64,000 nt of DNA from Rhodanobacteraceae bacterium ZG21-1 (GTDB lineage: Bacteria > Pseudomonadota > Gammaproteobacteria > Xanthomonadales > Rhodanobacteraceae), in assembly GCA_021390615.1 (NCBI GenBank), contig JAJEJU010000025.1:1860001-1924000 (forward strand), given 5' to 3'. The position numbers were made by a program, and so were the translations under genes. The notes under the pieces are model-generated. The model was not told the origin of the DNA and did no database searches. It saw only the letters and a program-made list of their open reading frames with translations. Shown piece after piece: positions 52,046 to 62,441 of this stretch; position 1 is the first letter of the stretch, and each line of letters opens with the position of its first letter.

Positions 52046-53836
52046 ATGATCTCCCCCGCCACCAGCAATGCCTTGCCCGAGCCGCTGTCGGCCGACAAGC
52101 AGGCCTTGCTCGCCCGGCTGGCCGACGGGCTGGGGCCGGCCGAGCTGTACTGGGCGGCGGCCTGGATCGCCGCGCAAGCCGCACGCCCCCAGGAAATCGG
52201 TGCGGCGCCGGCCAAGGCCGCCGGCGAACGCCTGAGCGTGGTCTACGGCAGCCAGACCGGCAACGCCAAACGCCTGGCCGAGGGCCTCGCCGAACGCGCC
52301 GCGGCGACCGGCCTGGCCGTGCGCCTGCTGCGCGCCGACGCCTATCCCCTGCGCGAGCTGGTGCAGGAACGCCAGCTGCTGCTGGTGGTCAGCACCCAGG
52401 GCGAAGGCGAGCCGCCGGACGACGCGCGCGGCCTGGTCGAGTTCATCGCCAGCCGCCGCGCGCCGCGGCTGGAGGCCTTGAGCTATGCCGTGCTCGGCCT
52501 GGGCGATTCGAGCTATCCGCAGTTCTGCGCGATCGGCCGCCAGCTCGACGCGCGGCTGGCCGAGCTGGGCGCGAGCCGGCTGATCCCGGCAGGCGAGGCC
52601 GACGTCGATCTCGACACGGTGGCCGCGCCCTGGTCGGAGCAGGCGCTGGAACGCTTGCGCGAAACCTCCAAGGCGCTGGCGCCGGCCCGGGTCACTCCGC
52701 TGCATGCCGTGCCGGCGCGCGCGACGCATGGCCGCGAGCGGCCGTTCGCCGCCGCCGTGCTGGCCAACCAGCGCATCGTGGCGCGCGACAGCGAGCGTGA
52801 GGTGCGTCACCTGGAGCTTTCGCTGGCCGGTTCCGGCCTGCGCTACGCGCCCGGCGATGCGCTCGGCATATGGCCGCGCAATCCGGCAGTGCTGGTCGAG
52901 CAATGGCTGGAGCTGCTGCGCCTCGACGGCGCGCAGGCGGTGACGCTGGACGGCCGCAGCCTGCCGCTGGCGCAGTGGCTGGCGCGCGAGCGCGAGCTCA
53001 CCCGGCTCGGCCGCCCCTTGGTCGCCGCCGTGGCCGCCGCCAGCGGCGACCACGCGCTGCAGCGCGTGCTGGAACCCGGCCAGCGCACCGAGCTGGCTGC
53101 GCTGCTGGCCACGCACCAGCCGATCGACTTGCTGCGCCGCCACCCCGTGGCCTGGCCGGCCGAGGATTTGCTCGCCGCGCTGCGCCCGCTGACTCCACGC
53201 CTGTACTCGATCGCCTCCAGCCAGAAACTGGTGGGCGACGAGGCGCACCTCACCGTCGCCGTGGTCGACTACCACGCGCACGGCGCCCGTCACTGGGGCG
53301 CGGCCTCCAGCCTGCTCGCCGCAGCGGTGCCGGACGATACGCTGCCGGTGTTCGTCGAGGCCAACGAGCGCTTCCGCCTGCCCGAGGACGACGCGCGCGA
53401 CCTCATCATGATCGGCCCGGGCACCGGCGTGGCGCCGTTCCGCGCCTTTCTGCAGGAGCGCCAGGAAACCGGCGCGCGCGGACGCCACTGGCTGTGCTTC
53501 GGCAACCGCCACTTCGCCCGCGACTTCCTCTACCAGACCGAATGGCAGGCGGCGCTGAAGCGCGGCGTGCTGCAGCGCCTGGACCTGGCCTTCTCGCGCG
53601 ACGGCGCCGCGAAGGTCTACGTACAGCAGCGCCTGCGCGAGCAGGGCGCCGAGCTGTATGCCTGGCTGCAAGGCGGCGCGCACCTGTATGTGTGCGGCGA
53701 CGTCGGCATGGCCCGCGACGTGCACGCCGCGCTGGCCGATGTCGCCGCCGCGCATGGCGGTCTGTCGGCGGAAGCCGCCCGCGCCTGGCTCGACGATCTC
53801 CTGCGGCAAGGCCGCTACGCCCGCGACGTGTACTGA
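52046..53836 (+). CDS. cysJ: Sulfite reductase (NADPH) flavoprotein subunit
   Basis: This 596-residue diflavin reductase has a flavodoxin domain ([20 protein letters not shown] about 66-85, [26 protein letters not shown]), an FAD-binding domain (RLYSIASSQ about 388) and an NADPH-binding domain ([18 protein letters not shown], then [17 protein letters not shown]). The C-terminal aromatic is Tyr (YARDVY), as in CysJ. It passes electrons from NADPH to the CysI haemoprotein. It is followed by cysI after a single nucleotide gap. Confidence 0.97.
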   Translation: MISPATSNALPEPLSADKQALLARLADGLGPAELYWAAAWIAAQAARPQEIGAAPAKAAGERLSVVYGSQTGNAKRLAEGLAERAAATGLAVRLLRADAYPLRELVQERQLLLVVSTQGEGEPPDDARGLVEFIASRRAPRLEALSYAVLGLGDSSYPQFCAIGRQLDARLAELGASRLIPAGEADVDLDTVAAPWSEQALERLRETSKALAPARVTPLHAVPARATHGRERPFAAAVLANQRIVARDSEREVRHLELSLAGSGLRYAPGDALGIWPRNPAVLVEQWLELLRLDGAQAVTLDGRSLPLAQWLARERELTRLGRPLVAAVAAASGDHALQRVLEPGQRTELAALLATHQPIDLLRRHPVAWPAEDLLAALRPLTPRLYSIASSQKLVGDEAHLTVAVVDYHAHGARHWGAASSLLAAAVPDDTLPVFVEANERFRLPEDDARDLIMIGPGTGVAPFRAFLQERQETGARGRHWLCFGNRHFARDFLYQTEWQAALKRGVLQRLDLAFSRDGAAKVYVQQRLREQGAELYAWLQGGAHLYVCGDVGMARDVHAALADVAAAHGGLSAEAARAWLDDLLRQGRYARDVY

Positions 53837-53837
53837 C

Positions 53838-55535
53838 ATGAGCCACCCCGTTTCCGAATTCGAACGCATCAAGGCCGCCAGCAACTATCTGCGTGGCAGC
53901 CTGCTCGAAGGCCTGGCCGATCCGGTTACCGGCGCGATCAGCGACGACGACAACAAGCTGCTGAAATTCCACGGCAGCTACCAGCAGGACGACCGCGACC
54001 TGCGCGAGGAGCGCCGCCAGCAGAAGCTGGAGCCGGCCTATGCCTTCATGCTGCGCGCGCGCCTGCCCGGCGGCGTGGTCACTCCCGCGCAGTGGCTGGC
54101 CTTCGACCGCATCGCCCGCGACTACGCCAACGGCACGCTGCGCATCACCACGCGGCAGACCTTCCAGTGGCATGGCGTGATCAAGCGCGAGCTGAAGGCC
54201 ACCGTCGCGGCCATTCACCACGCCCTGGCCACCACCATCGGCGCCTGCGGCGACGTGGTGCGCACGGTGGTGAGCACGGCCAATCCGATCGAGTCGGCGG
54301 CCCACGCGATCACCTACGGCTGGGCCGCCAGGCTGTCCGAGCAGCTGGCGCCGAGGACGCGCGCGTATCACGAGATCTGGCTGGACGGCGAACGGCTGGT
54401 CGGCGAGGACGAGGAGCCGCTGTACGGCCGCAGCTATCTGCCGCGCAAGTTCAAGATCGGCCTGGCCATCCCGCCGCTCAACGACGTCGATGTGTTCGCG
54501 CAGGACCTGGGCCTGATCGCGATCATCGAGCATGGCGAGCTGCGCGGCTTCAACGTGGCGATCGGCGGCGGCATGGGCGCCACCCATGGCGACCCCAGCA
54601 CTTATCCGCGGCTGGGCAGCGTGATCGGCTTCGTCGAGCCCGAGCGGCTGATCGCCGTGGCCGAGGGCGTGGTCGGCCTGCAGCGCGACTGGGGCAACCG
54701 CAGCGAGCGCAAGCATGCGCGCCTGAAATACACCCTGGACCACCGCGGGCTGGACGTCTTCACGGCCGAGCTGGAACGCCGGCTCGGCTTCGCGCTGGCG
54801 CCCGCGCGCGACTACCGCTTCGAGCACAACGGCGACCGCTACGGCTGGATCGAAGGCCACGACGGCCGCTGGCACCTCACCCTGCAGATCGAATCGGGCC
54901 GCGTGGCCGACCAGGGCGGGCAGCGTGCGCTGGAAGGCCTGCGCGCGCTGGCCGAGACGCACCGCGGCGACTTCCGCCTCACCTGCAACCAGAACGTGAT
55001 CGTGGCGAACGTCGAGGCAGCGCAGCGCACGCATATCGACGCCCTCGTGCGCGAACACGGCCTCGACGGTTATAAGCGCGGCAGCGCGCTGCGCCGCCAT
55101 GCAGTGGCCTGCGTGGCGCTGCCTACCTGCGGCCTGGCGATGGCCGAGAGCGAACGCTATCTGCCGGATCTGCTGCCCCGGCTGGAAGCACTGCTGGCGC
55201 GCCACGGCCTGAGCGACGCGCCGATCCTGCTGCGCCTGTCCGGCTGCCCGAACGGCTGCTCGCGGCCCTATCTGGGCGAGATCGCCCTGGTCGGCCGCGG
55301 GCCGGGCCGCTACGACCTGCGCCTCGGCGCCGACTTCCGCGGCCAGCGCCTGAACCGGATCTACCGCGAGAACATCGACCAGGCGGCGATCCTCGCCGCA
55401 CTGGACCCGCTGTTCGAACGCTATGCCGCCGCGCGTGCGCCCGACGAACGCTTCGGCGATTTCCTGCTGCGTGCCGGCCTACTCGAGGCCGGCACGGCCG
55501 CGACCGCCACCTCCCTCCCGTCTTCCAGTCCATGA
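53838..55535 (+). CDS. cysI: Sulfite reductase haemoprotein subunit
   Basis: This 565-residue protein reduces sulfite to sulfide using sirohaem and a [4Fe-4S] cluster. Cluster ligands are in [18 protein letters not shown] and [23 protein letters not shown]. Substrate/sirohaem residues lie in the ferredoxin-like halves ([29 protein letters not shown]). It overlaps cysH by 4 nt (ATGA). Sirohaem comes from cysG encoded downstream, and the tetrapyrrole precursor from hemC-type enzymes. Confidence 0.97.
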   Translation: MSHPVSEFERIKAASNYLRGSLLEGLADPVTGAISDDDNKLLKFHGSYQQDDRDLREERRQQKLEPAYAFMLRARLPGGVVTPAQWLAFDRIARDYANGTLRITTRQTFQWHGVIKRELKATVAAIHHALATTIGACGDVVRTVVSTANPIESAAHAITYGWAARLSEQLAPRTRAYHEIWLDGERLVGEDEEPLYGRSYLPRKFKIGLAIPPLNDVDVFAQDLGLIAIIEHGELRGFNVAIGGGMGATHGDPSTYPRLGSVIGFVEPERLIAVAEGVVGLQRDWGNRSERKHARLKYTLDHRGLDVFTAELERRLGFALAPARDYRFEHNGDRYGWIEGHDGRWHLTLQIESGRVADQGGQRALEGLRALAETHRGDFRLTCNQNVIVANVEAAQRTHIDALVREHGLDGYKRGSALRRHAVACVALPTCGLAMAESERYLPDLLPRLEALLARHGLSDAPILLRLSGCPNGCSRPYLGEIALVGRGPGRYDLRLGADFRGQRLNRIYRENIDQAAILAALDPLFERYAAARAPDERFGDFLLRAGLLEAGTAATATSLPSSSP

Positions 55536-56251
55536 ATCCGTCTTCCCTTCCTTCACCGAACGACAGCGAAGCGCTGGCCGCGCTGAACGCTGCGCTGGCC
55601 GAGCTGGACGCCGAGCAGCGCGTGGCGTGGGCGCTGCGGCACACGCCCGGCCGCCACGTGCTGTCGTCCAGCTTCGGCGCGCAATCGGCGGTGTCGCTGC
55701 ACCTGGTCAGCCGCCAGCAGCCGGACATCCCGGTGGTGCTGATCGACACCGGCTACCTGTTTCCGGAGACCTACCGCTTCGTCGACACCCTGGTCGAGCG
55801 GCTGGCCCTGAAGCTCGAGGTGTACCGCCCGCGCATCGGCATCGGCTGGATGGAGGCGCGCTACGGCCGGCTGTGGGAGCAAGGCCTCGAAGGCCTCGAG
55901 CGCTACAACGCCATCCGCAAGGTCGAGCCGATGCGCCGCGCACTGGACGAGCTGGGCTGCGGCAGCTGGTTCGCCGGCCTACGCCGCAACCAGGCGCGCA
56001 GCCGCGCGGCGATCGACTTCGTGGCGTTCCGCAACGGCCGCTGGAAAATCCATCCGCTGGCGGACTGGAGCGACCGCGACATCGGCATGTACTTGCAGAA
56101 GCACGGCCTGCCTTATCACCCGCTGTGGGAACAGGGCTACATATCGATCGGCGACACCCACACAAGCCGCCGCTGGGAACCGGGCATGGACCCGGAAGAC
56201 ACCCGCTTCTTCGGACTCAAGCGTGAGTGCGGACTGCACACCGTCACCTGA
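55532..56251 (+). CDS. cysH: Phosphoadenylyl-sulfate (PAPS) reductase
   Basis: This 239-residue reductase has the PP-loop [14 protein letters not shown], the [14 protein letters not shown] motif and the catalytic Cys in KRECGLHT near the C-terminus. The Cys-Cys/CxxC iron-sulfur ligands of APS reductases are absent, so it is the thioredoxin-dependent PAPS type. This fits with the APS kinase domain encoded next door, which makes PAPS. It overlaps cysI by 4 nt; the sat/cysC fusion starts 36 bp downstream. Confidence 0.95.
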   Translation: MNPSSLPSPNDSEALAALNAALAELDAEQRVAWALRHTPGRHVLSSSFGAQSAVSLHLVSRQQPDIPVVLIDTGYLFPETYRFVDTLVERLALKLEVYRPRIGIGWMEARYGRLWEQGLEGLERYNAIRKVEPMRRALDELGCGSWFAGLRRNQARSRAAIDFVAFRNGRWKIHPLADWSDRDIGMYLQKHGLPYHPLWEQGYISIGDTHTSRRWEPGMDPEDTRFFGLKRECGLHTVT

Positions 56252-56287
56252 GCCTCCGTCCTTTCTCCCCATCCACGGACCCACGCC

Positions 56288-58045
56288 ATGAGCCATACCG
56301 CACTGGCCGCCTTGCCGCAGCCTTCGCCCGACACCGCGCTGATCCCGCCGCACGGCGGCACGCTGAAAAATCTCTACCTGCCGGCTGCCGAGGCCGAGGC
56401 GCTGAAGAAGCGCAGCGCGGCGTTGCCCGGCGTCGTGCTGGACACGCGCCAGCTGTGCGACCTGGAACTGCTGCTCAACGGCGCCTTCTCGCCGCTGGAG
56501 GGTTTCCTCGGCCGCGCCGACTACGACCGCGTGGTCGAGGAAATGCGCCTTGCCGACGGCACTTTGTGGCCGATGCCGATCACCCTGGACGTCGACGAGG
56601 CCTTCGCTGCGCAGATCGGTCCGGGCAGCGAGGTCGCCCTGCGCGACAGCCAAGGCGTGCCGCTGGCGGTGCTGGAGGTCGAGGACATTTTCTGGCCGGA
56701 TCGCCTGCATGAGGCGCGGCGCGTGTTCGGCAGCACCGACCGCCTGCATCCGGGCGTGGCCGAACTGCTCGAGCGCAGCGGGCCGGTCGCGCTGGGCGGT
56801 CGGCTGCGCGGCATCCAGCACCCGCGCCACTATGATTTCGCCGAGCTGCGCGACAGCCCGCAGCAGCTGCGCGACTGGTTCGCCGCGCAGGGCTGGCAGC
56901 GCATCGTCGCCTTCCAGACGCGCAACCCGATGCATCGCGCGCATCGCGAGCTGACCCTGCGCGCGGCCCGCCAGGTGGAAGCGAAGCTGCTGATCCAGCC
57001 CTCGGTCGGCCGCACCAAGCCGGGCGACGTCGACCACTACACGCGCGTGCGCTGCTACCGCGCGCTGCTGCCGCAATACCCGCAGGACAGCGTGAAGCTG
57101 TCGCTGCTGCCGCTGGCGATGCGCATGGGCGGTCCGCGCGAGGCGCTGTGGCACGCAATCATCCGCAAGAACTACGGCGCCAGCCATTTCATCGTCGGAC
57201 GCGACCATGCCGGCCCCGGCAACGACGCCGAGGGCCGGCCGTTCTACGGCCCGTTCGACGCGCAGCACCTGCTCGAGCAGCACCAGCACGAACTGGGCAT
57301 CCGCATCGTGCCGTTCCCGGCGATGGTCTACGCGGCCAACCGCGACGCCTACCTGCCGGCGGACGAGGTCGCGTCCACCGACGTGGTGCGCGACATCTCC
57401 GGCACCGAGCTGCGGCGGCATCTGCGCGAGGGCAGCGAGATCCCGGCCTGGTTCAGCTTTCCGGAAGTGGTGAAGATCCTGCGCGAGCGGCACCCGGCGC
57501 GAGCCATGCGCGGCTTTGCGCTGTTCTTCACCGGCCTGTCCGGCGCCGGCAAGTCGACCATCGCGCAGGCCGTGCTGGCCCAGCTGCTGGAGCGCGGCAG
57601 CCGTCCGGTAACCGTGTTGGACGGCGACGAAGTGCGCCGCCATCTCTCGCGCGGCCTGGGCTTTTCGCGCGAGGACCGCGACGCCAACGTCACCCGCATC
57701 GCCTACGTGGCCAGCGAAGTGGTGCGCCACGGCGGCATCGCCATCTGCGCGCCGATCGCGCCCTACGCAGGGGCACGCGCGCAGGCACGCGCGCTGGTTG
57801 AGGCCCATGGCGACTTCGTCGAGATCCACGTCGCCACGCCGCTGGAGGTGTGCGAAGCGCGCGACCGCAAGGGCCTGTATGCGCAGGCGCGCGCCGGCAA
57901 GCTGCCCGGCTTCACCGGGATCAGCGATCCCTACGAAATTCCCGACCGGCCCGAGCTGCGCCTGGACGCGCAGACCGCCGAACCCGCCGCGCTGGCGCAG
58001 CAGGTGCTGGCCCTGTTGCGCGACAGGGGACTGATCGACGGTTGA
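56288..58045 (+). CDS. Bifunctional ATP sulfurylase / APS kinase
   Basis: This 585-residue fusion has an N-terminal Sat-type ATP sulfurylase (about 1-395; PUA-like start, AFQTRNPMHRAHRELT, GRDHAGPG) and a C-terminal APS kinase (about 400-585; FTGLSGAGKSTIAQAVLAQL P-loop, LDGDEVRRHLSRGLGFSREDR). It activates sulfate to APS and then PAPS for CysH. Related bacteria often use a CysD plus CysN or CysNC heterodimer instead, so the single-chain Sat/CysC form is notable. It is the last gene of the cysJIH operon. Confidence 0.93.
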   Translation: MSHTALAALPQPSPDTALIPPHGGTLKNLYLPAAEAEALKKRSAALPGVVLDTRQLCDLELLLNGAFSPLEGFLGRADYDRVVEEMRLADGTLWPMPITLDVDEAFAAQIGPGSEVALRDSQGVPLAVLEVEDIFWPDRLHEARRVFGSTDRLHPGVAELLERSGPVALGGRLRGIQHPRHYDFAELRDSPQQLRDWFAAQGWQRIVAFQTRNPMHRAHRELTLRAARQVEAKLLIQPSVGRTKPGDVDHYTRVRCYRALLPQYPQDSVKLSLLPLAMRMGGPREALWHAIIRKNYGASHFIVGRDHAGPGNDAEGRPFYGPFDAQHLLEQHQHELGIRIVPFPAMVYAANRDAYLPADEVASTDVVRDISGTELRRHLREGSEIPAWFSFPEVVKILRERHPARAMRGFALFFTGLSGAGKSTIAQAVLAQLLERGSRPVTVLDGDEVRRHLSRGLGFSREDRDANVTRIAYVASEVVRHGGIAICAPIAPYAGARAQARALVEAHGDFVEIHVATPLEVCEARDRKGLYAQARAGKLPGFTGISDPYEIPDRPELRLDAQTAEPAALAQQVLALLRDRGLIDG

Positions 58046-58160
58046 GTGGCGGCATGTGTGTTTGGCTGGTTCGCCAGCCTTGCGCCGGAAGCGGATCGCG
58101 CACGAGGCTGGCGAGACCGCGGTGACGTATGCCGATCCATCATCCAGTGGTGGCGCCGCC

Positions 58161-58417
58161 TTAGAGCCTGTTTACGATCTGCCGGCAGCTCGCGTGGGGA
58201 ATGGTTTGCGCGCAGGCCAAGCAAGCACGAAGGCGCGAACGTCAGCCCGCGACAGCATGATGCCGTCGGGATGCGGGCTGACGGTGGGCTGTCGTCGAGT
58301 GGCCGCCACACGGCGTCGCGCAGCTCGGCCCGACAGAGCATCAGGCCGGTGCTGAGCACGACGCGTCGGCCACTGGATGACGACGTGGGTTATCTGAAGA
58401 TCGCAAACCGGCTCTTA
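58161..58417. mobile_element. IS5-like MITE (about 251 bp plus TTA duplications)
   Basis: TTAGAGCCTGTTTACGATCT at the left is matched in inverted form by AGATCGCAAACCGGCTCTTA at the right (17 of 20 positions). If TTA is the target duplication, the element is 58164-58414 with ends GAGCC...GGCTC, consistent with the TNA targets and GAGCCTGTT-type ends of IS5-family (IS1031 group) transposons. The interior shows no transposase. It lies in the otherwise empty 58046-58617 spacer. Confidence 0.65.
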
Positions 58418-58617
58418 CGGACAAGCCGCTCCGGCTGCGCGGCTTGCTCGCTGCGAGCGCTGCGATGATCGCCACAGGATTTATCGCCAGCTTGGCGCGG
58501 CCGATGGCTCATGCTTTTCCGAGAGCTCGTGCATGTCCCTGGCATAGGCGACGCCATGCCCGCCACCTGACCGACGCCACGCGGCAGTGCAACGCAAGCG
58601 GCTACGCCGACACGCCC

Positions 58618-59610
58618 TCAGATGCCCACAGGCATGAGAGCCGTGCGCTCCCGCCAGTGCGGCACGGCAGGCCAGTCGCTGCGCGGCGCATCGCTGGCCA
58701 GCGCGCGCACCACGTCGCGCCGGTCCAGATGCGGCGCTAACTGGCTGATGAATTCCAGCACGTAGCCGCGCAGCACGCTCTCCCGCCGCAGCACGATCCA
58801 GGTGGTGCAGGGAGCGAACAAGTGATCGGCCGACAGCGCGCGCAAGTCGACGTCGCCCGGCAGCATCGCCATCTCGGCCAGCACGCCGATGCCCAAACCG
58901 GCGCGCACGTAGGTCTTGATCAGGTCGGCGTCGCTGGCGGTCATGGCGATCTGCGGCCGCAGGCCGGCGCTGTCGAAGGCGCGGCGCAGCGAGGACTCGG
59001 CGCGCAGCGAAGATTCGTAGCTGACCAGCGGCAGCGCGGACAGCTCGTCCAGCGTGGGCGGCTCGCGCCGCTGCGCCAGCGGGTGGTCCTGCGGCGCCAC
59101 GATCACCCGCTGCCAGCGATAGGCCGGCAGGGCGATGCCGCTGGCCGGCGCCGCGCCGGCGCTGCTGACCACCGCCAGGTCGACCCGGCGCGCTTCCAGT
59201 TGGCCCAGCACGTCGGCGTCGCGGCCCGGCTGCAGGTGCACGCTGACCTGCGGATAGCGCTGGTTGAGCGCGCCGATCGCCGGCGGCAGCGCGAAGCGCG
59301 CCTGGGTGTGGGTGGTGGCGATACGCAGCTCGCCGCATTCCTCGTTGCGCAGGTTGGCGGCAATCGAGCGGATATTGGCCGCCTCGGCAAGGATGGTGCG
59401 GGCGCGCTCCAGCACGTGCTGGCCGGCGTGGGTCACCGCGTCGAGGCTCTTGCCTTTGCGCACGAACAACTGGAAGCCGAGCTCGTCCTCGAGCTGGCGA
59501 ATCTGCTTGCTGAGACCCGGCTGGGTGGCATGCACCCGCTCGGCGGCGAGGGTGATGTTAAGGCCGGAATCGGCGATGGCGACGAGATAGCGAAGTTGAG
59601 TCAGGGTCAT
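58618..59610 (-). CDS. cysB: LysR-family regulator CysB
   Basis: This 330-residue regulator has the LysR helix-turn-helix (LTLAAERVHATQPGLSKQIRQLEDELGFQLFVRKGK, about 18-55) and a CysB-type inducer domain. TTHTQARFALP is the region that binds sulfate/acetylserine in CysB, and SDADLIKTYVRAGLGIGVL is conserved too. It should activate the cys genes in response to O- or N-acetylserine. It is divergent from cysG with a 319-bp spacer. The ATG at 59610 removes a basic, non-homologous extension. Confidence 0.93.
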   Translation of the reverse strand: MTLTQLRYLVAIADSGLNITLAAERVHATQPGLSKQIRQLEDELGFQLFVRKGKSLDAVTHAGQHVLERARTILAEAANIRSIAANLRNEECGELRIATTHTQARFALPPAIGALNQRYPQVSVHLQPGRDADVLGQLEARRVDLAVVSSAGAAPASGIALPAYRWQRVIVAPQDHPLAQRREPPTLDELSALPLVSYESSLRAESSLRRAFDSAGLRPQIAMTASDADLIKTYVRAGLGIGVLAEMAMLPGDVDLRALSADHLFAPCTTWIVLRRESVLRGYVLEFISQLAPHLDRRDVVRALASDAPRSDWPAVPHWRERTALMPVGI

Positions 59611-59766
59611 GAGCGGCTGGCCGGCGGACGTGGGCGATGGGCGATGGCGCGAACGAAGCGCCGATACATCGCGGTGCACGAACCGGCATCGCCGCCGCGG
59701 CCACGGCGCGGGTTGCCGCGCCATGCGGCTCCGGGCGTACGAGGTGGTCGCGTCTGTCGTTCATTT

Positions 59767-59780
59767 GGACATCTATACGG
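59767..59780. promoter_or_regulatory. Motif shared with the cysJ control region
   Basis: GGACATCTATACGG in the cysB-cysG spacer is close to GGACGTCTAAACGT, the reverse strand of the tandem repeat before cysJ (12 of 14 positions). A shared sulfur-regulator site is plausible. Confidence 0.35.
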
Positions 59781-59929
59781 CCACTCTCATCAATTGTCAA
59801 ATTTTCGTTTCCGGGCACCCTCATAACGCAGCGTCATATGCGCACCAACACAAATCATTTGTGGCCGGAAGGCGAGGCGCCTAGCGTGTTTGTTCCCCGT
59901 ATCGATGGCCATTCGCGCAGGCTCATGCC

Positions 59930-61411
59930 ATGAAGCTCTATCCACTGTTCGCCGATCTCGCCCGTCGCCCGGTAGCGGTGGTGGGCGGCGGCAAGGTGGC
60001 CGAGCGCAAGGTGGCGGCCCTGCTCGAGGCGGGCGCCGAGATCAGCGTGCATGCCGACGAACTGACCCCGCGACTCGCCGCGTGGGCGGCGCAGGGGCGC
60101 ATCGCGCAGCGCTCCGCCAGTCTGGACGAAGACTGGCTGGCACAGGCCTGGCTGGTGATCGCCGCCACTTCCGATGCGGCACTGAACCGCCGCGTGGCCG
60201 CCGCGGCCGCGGCGCGGCGCGTGTTCGTCAACGTGGTCGACGACGCCGCGCTGTCCAGCTTCCAGGTGCCGGCCGTGGTCGACCGCTCGCCGCTGCTGAT
60301 CGCGATCTCCAGCGGCGGCGCCGCGCCGATGCTGGCCCGCCTGCTGCGCGAACAGCTGGAGACTCAGCTGGATCACTCGCTTGGCGCCCTGGCGACGCTG
60401 GCCGCCGGGCTGCGCCAGCGCATCCGCCTGCGCTACGCCGACCTGTCCGCACGACGGCGCTTCTACACCGCGTTGTTCACCGGCCCGGTAGCCCGCCTGC
60501 TGCGTCAAGGCCGCCCGCTCGCCGCGCGCGAAGCCGCCGAGGCCGCGCTGGCGGAAACCGCCGACACTCCATCCGGTTCGGTGGTGCTGGTCGGCGCCGG
60601 GCCCGGCGATCCCGGCCTGCTGACCCTGCACGCCCTGCGTGCCTTGAACGAAGCCGACGTGATCCTGCACGACCAGCTGGCGAGCCCGGCGGTGCTGGCC
60701 CTGGCGCGCCGCGATGCCGAGTGCATCGACGTGGGCAAGCGCGCCGGCGATCACCGCACCGGCCAGGACGAGATCCACGCCTTGTTGCTGGCGCATGCGC
60801 GCGAGGGCCAACGGGTGGTGCGCCTGAAGGGCGGCGATCCGTTCGTGTTCGGCCGTGGAGGCGAAGAGCTGGAATTCCTGCGTGCGCACGGGATTCCCTA
60901 CGAAGTCGTACCCGGCATCACCGCCGCCGTGGCCTGCGCCGCCTACGCGGGCGTGCCGCTGACTCATCGCGCACATGCGCAGTCGGTGCGCTTCGTCACC
61001 GCGCACTGCCGCGCTTCGCTGGATACGCTGGACTGGCCAGCGCTGGCGCAGGAGCGTCAGACCTTGACGGTGTACATGGGCGTGGGCCAGCTGGCGACCC
61101 TGCAGGCGCAGCTGCTGCGCCACGGGCGCGCGCCCACCACGCCGTTCGCCCTGGTCGAGAACGGCACGCGACCGGAGCAGCGCGTGGTCAGCGGCCCGCT
61201 GGCGGAACTGAGTGCGCGCGCTACGCAGCATCAAGTCGGCTCGCCGGCCCTGCTGATCCTGGGCGAGGTCGCCGCGCTGGCCGACACGCTGGCCTGGTTC
61301 GGCGCGCCGCCGCTGGGCTCGACGCCATCGGCAGCGCCGGCGATGCCGACTCGACGATCGCCTGCGACCGCCTCCCCGAATCCTTTACGCCCACGGGCGC
61401 ATCATGCGTGA
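59930..61411 (+). CDS. cysG: Sirohaem synthase
   Basis: This 493-residue multifunctional enzyme has a CysG-N precorrin-2 dehydrogenase/ferrochelatase half ([44 protein letters not shown]) and a uroporphyrinogen-III methyltransferase half ([60 protein letters not shown]). It makes the sirohaem used by CysI. A Pro/Ala-rich tail of about 30 residues is extra. It is divergent from cysB and followed 30 bp later by cysK. Confidence 0.96.
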   Translation: MKLYPLFADLARRPVAVVGGGKVAERKVAALLEAGAEISVHADELTPRLAAWAAQGRIAQRSASLDEDWLAQAWLVIAATSDAALNRRVAAAAAARRVFVNVVDDAALSSFQVPAVVDRSPLLIAISSGGAAPMLARLLREQLETQLDHSLGALATLAAGLRQRIRLRYADLSARRRFYTALFTGPVARLLRQGRPLAAREAAEAALAETADTPSGSVVLVGAGPGDPGLLTLHALRALNEADVILHDQLASPAVLALARRDAECIDVGKRAGDHRTGQDEIHALLLAHAREGQRVVRLKGGDPFVFGRGGEELEFLRAHGIPYEVVPGITAAVACAAYAGVPLTHRAHAQSVRFVTAHCRASLDTLDWPALAQERQTLTVYMGVGQLATLQAQLLRHGRAPTTPFALVENGTRPEQRVVSGPLAELSARATQHQVGSPALLILGEVAALADTLAWFGAPPLGSTPSAAPAMPTRRSPATASPNPLRPRAHHA

Positions 61412-61441
61412 AGCCGCCCTCATCCCGCTTCGGAGCGATCC

Positions 61442-62383
61442 ATGATCTACCACAGCATCCTCGACACCATCGGCAGCACGCCCGTCGTCAAACTGCACCG
61501 GCTGGCGCCGAAGCACGTCGATCTGTACGTGAAGGTCGAGGCATTCAATCCGGCCGGCTCGGTGAAGGACCGGCTGGCCCTGGCGATCATCCTCGACGCC
61601 GAGCAGCGCGGCACGCTCAAGCCGGGGCAGACCGTGATCGAAGCCACCTCGGGCAATACCGGCGTGGCGCTGGCGGCGGTGTGCGCGGCGCGCGGCTATC
61701 CGTTCGTGGCGGTAATGACCGAGACCTTCTCGATCGAGCGCCGCAAGCTGATCCGCGCCTACGGCGGCAAGGTGCTGCTGACCCCGGCAGCCGAGCGCGG
61801 CACCGGCATGGTGCGCCGGGCCAAGGAGCTGGCCGACAAGCACGGCTGGTTCCTGGCCCGGCAGTTCGAGAACCCGGCCAACCCGGCTTATCACCGCAAC
61901 ACCACCGCGGCGGAAATCCTGCGCGACTTCGCCGGCCGCCGGCTGGACTATTTCGTCAGCGGCTGGGGCACCGGCGGCACCCTCACCGGCGTGGGCGAAG
62001 TATTGAAGGTGGCGCGTCCCGAAGTGAAGGTGATCGCCAGCGAGCCGGCTGGCGCGGCCCTGCTCTCCGGCAAGGAGTGGCAGCCGCACAAGATCCAGGG
62101 CTGGACGCCGGACTTCGTGCCGGCCGTGCTCAACCGCGAGGTGGCGCACGAGATCCTGCCGATCGACGACGTGCTGGCGCGCGACACCGCGCGCGCGCTG
62201 GCGCAGCAGGAAGGCATCTTCACCGGCATTTCTTCCGGCGCCACCCTGGCGGCGGCCCTGCAGGTGGCTGCCAAGGCTGCCGAAGGTTCGGTGCTGCTGG
62301 CGATGCTGCCCGACACCGGCGAGCGTTATCTGTCGACCTTCCTGTTCGAGGGCGTCAACGAGGGGTCCGACGAGATCGAATGA
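61442..62383 (+). CDS. cysK: Cysteine synthase (O-acetylserine sulfhydrylase)
   Basis: This 313-residue PLP enzyme has the PLP-lysine motif NPAGSVKDRLA (Lys near 41), EATSGNTGVALA, GWGTGGTLTGVG (phosphate loop) and GISSGATLAAAL. It joins sulfide with O-acetylserine to form cysteine, the final step of the module. The length is normal for the family. It is very likely co-transcribed with cysG. Confidence 0.95.
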   Translation: MIYHSILDTIGSTPVVKLHRLAPKHVDLYVKVEAFNPAGSVKDRLALAIILDAEQRGTLKPGQTVIEATSGNTGVALAAVCAARGYPFVAVMTETFSIERRKLIRAYGGKVLLTPAAERGTGMVRRAKELADKHGWFLARQFENPANPAYHRNTTAAEILRDFAGRRLDYFVSGWGTGGTLTGVGEVLKVARPEVKVIASEPAGAALLSGKEWQPHKIQGWTPDFVPAVLNREVAHEILPIDDVLARDTARALAQQEGIFTGISSGATLAAALQVAAKAAEGSVLLAMLPDTGERYLSTFLFEGVNEGSDEIE

Positions 62384-62441
62384 GCGCCTTACCCGCGTGA
62401 CCGGGCGCGGGTCGCCCGATCAAGCGCTGCGATCCGGGAAT

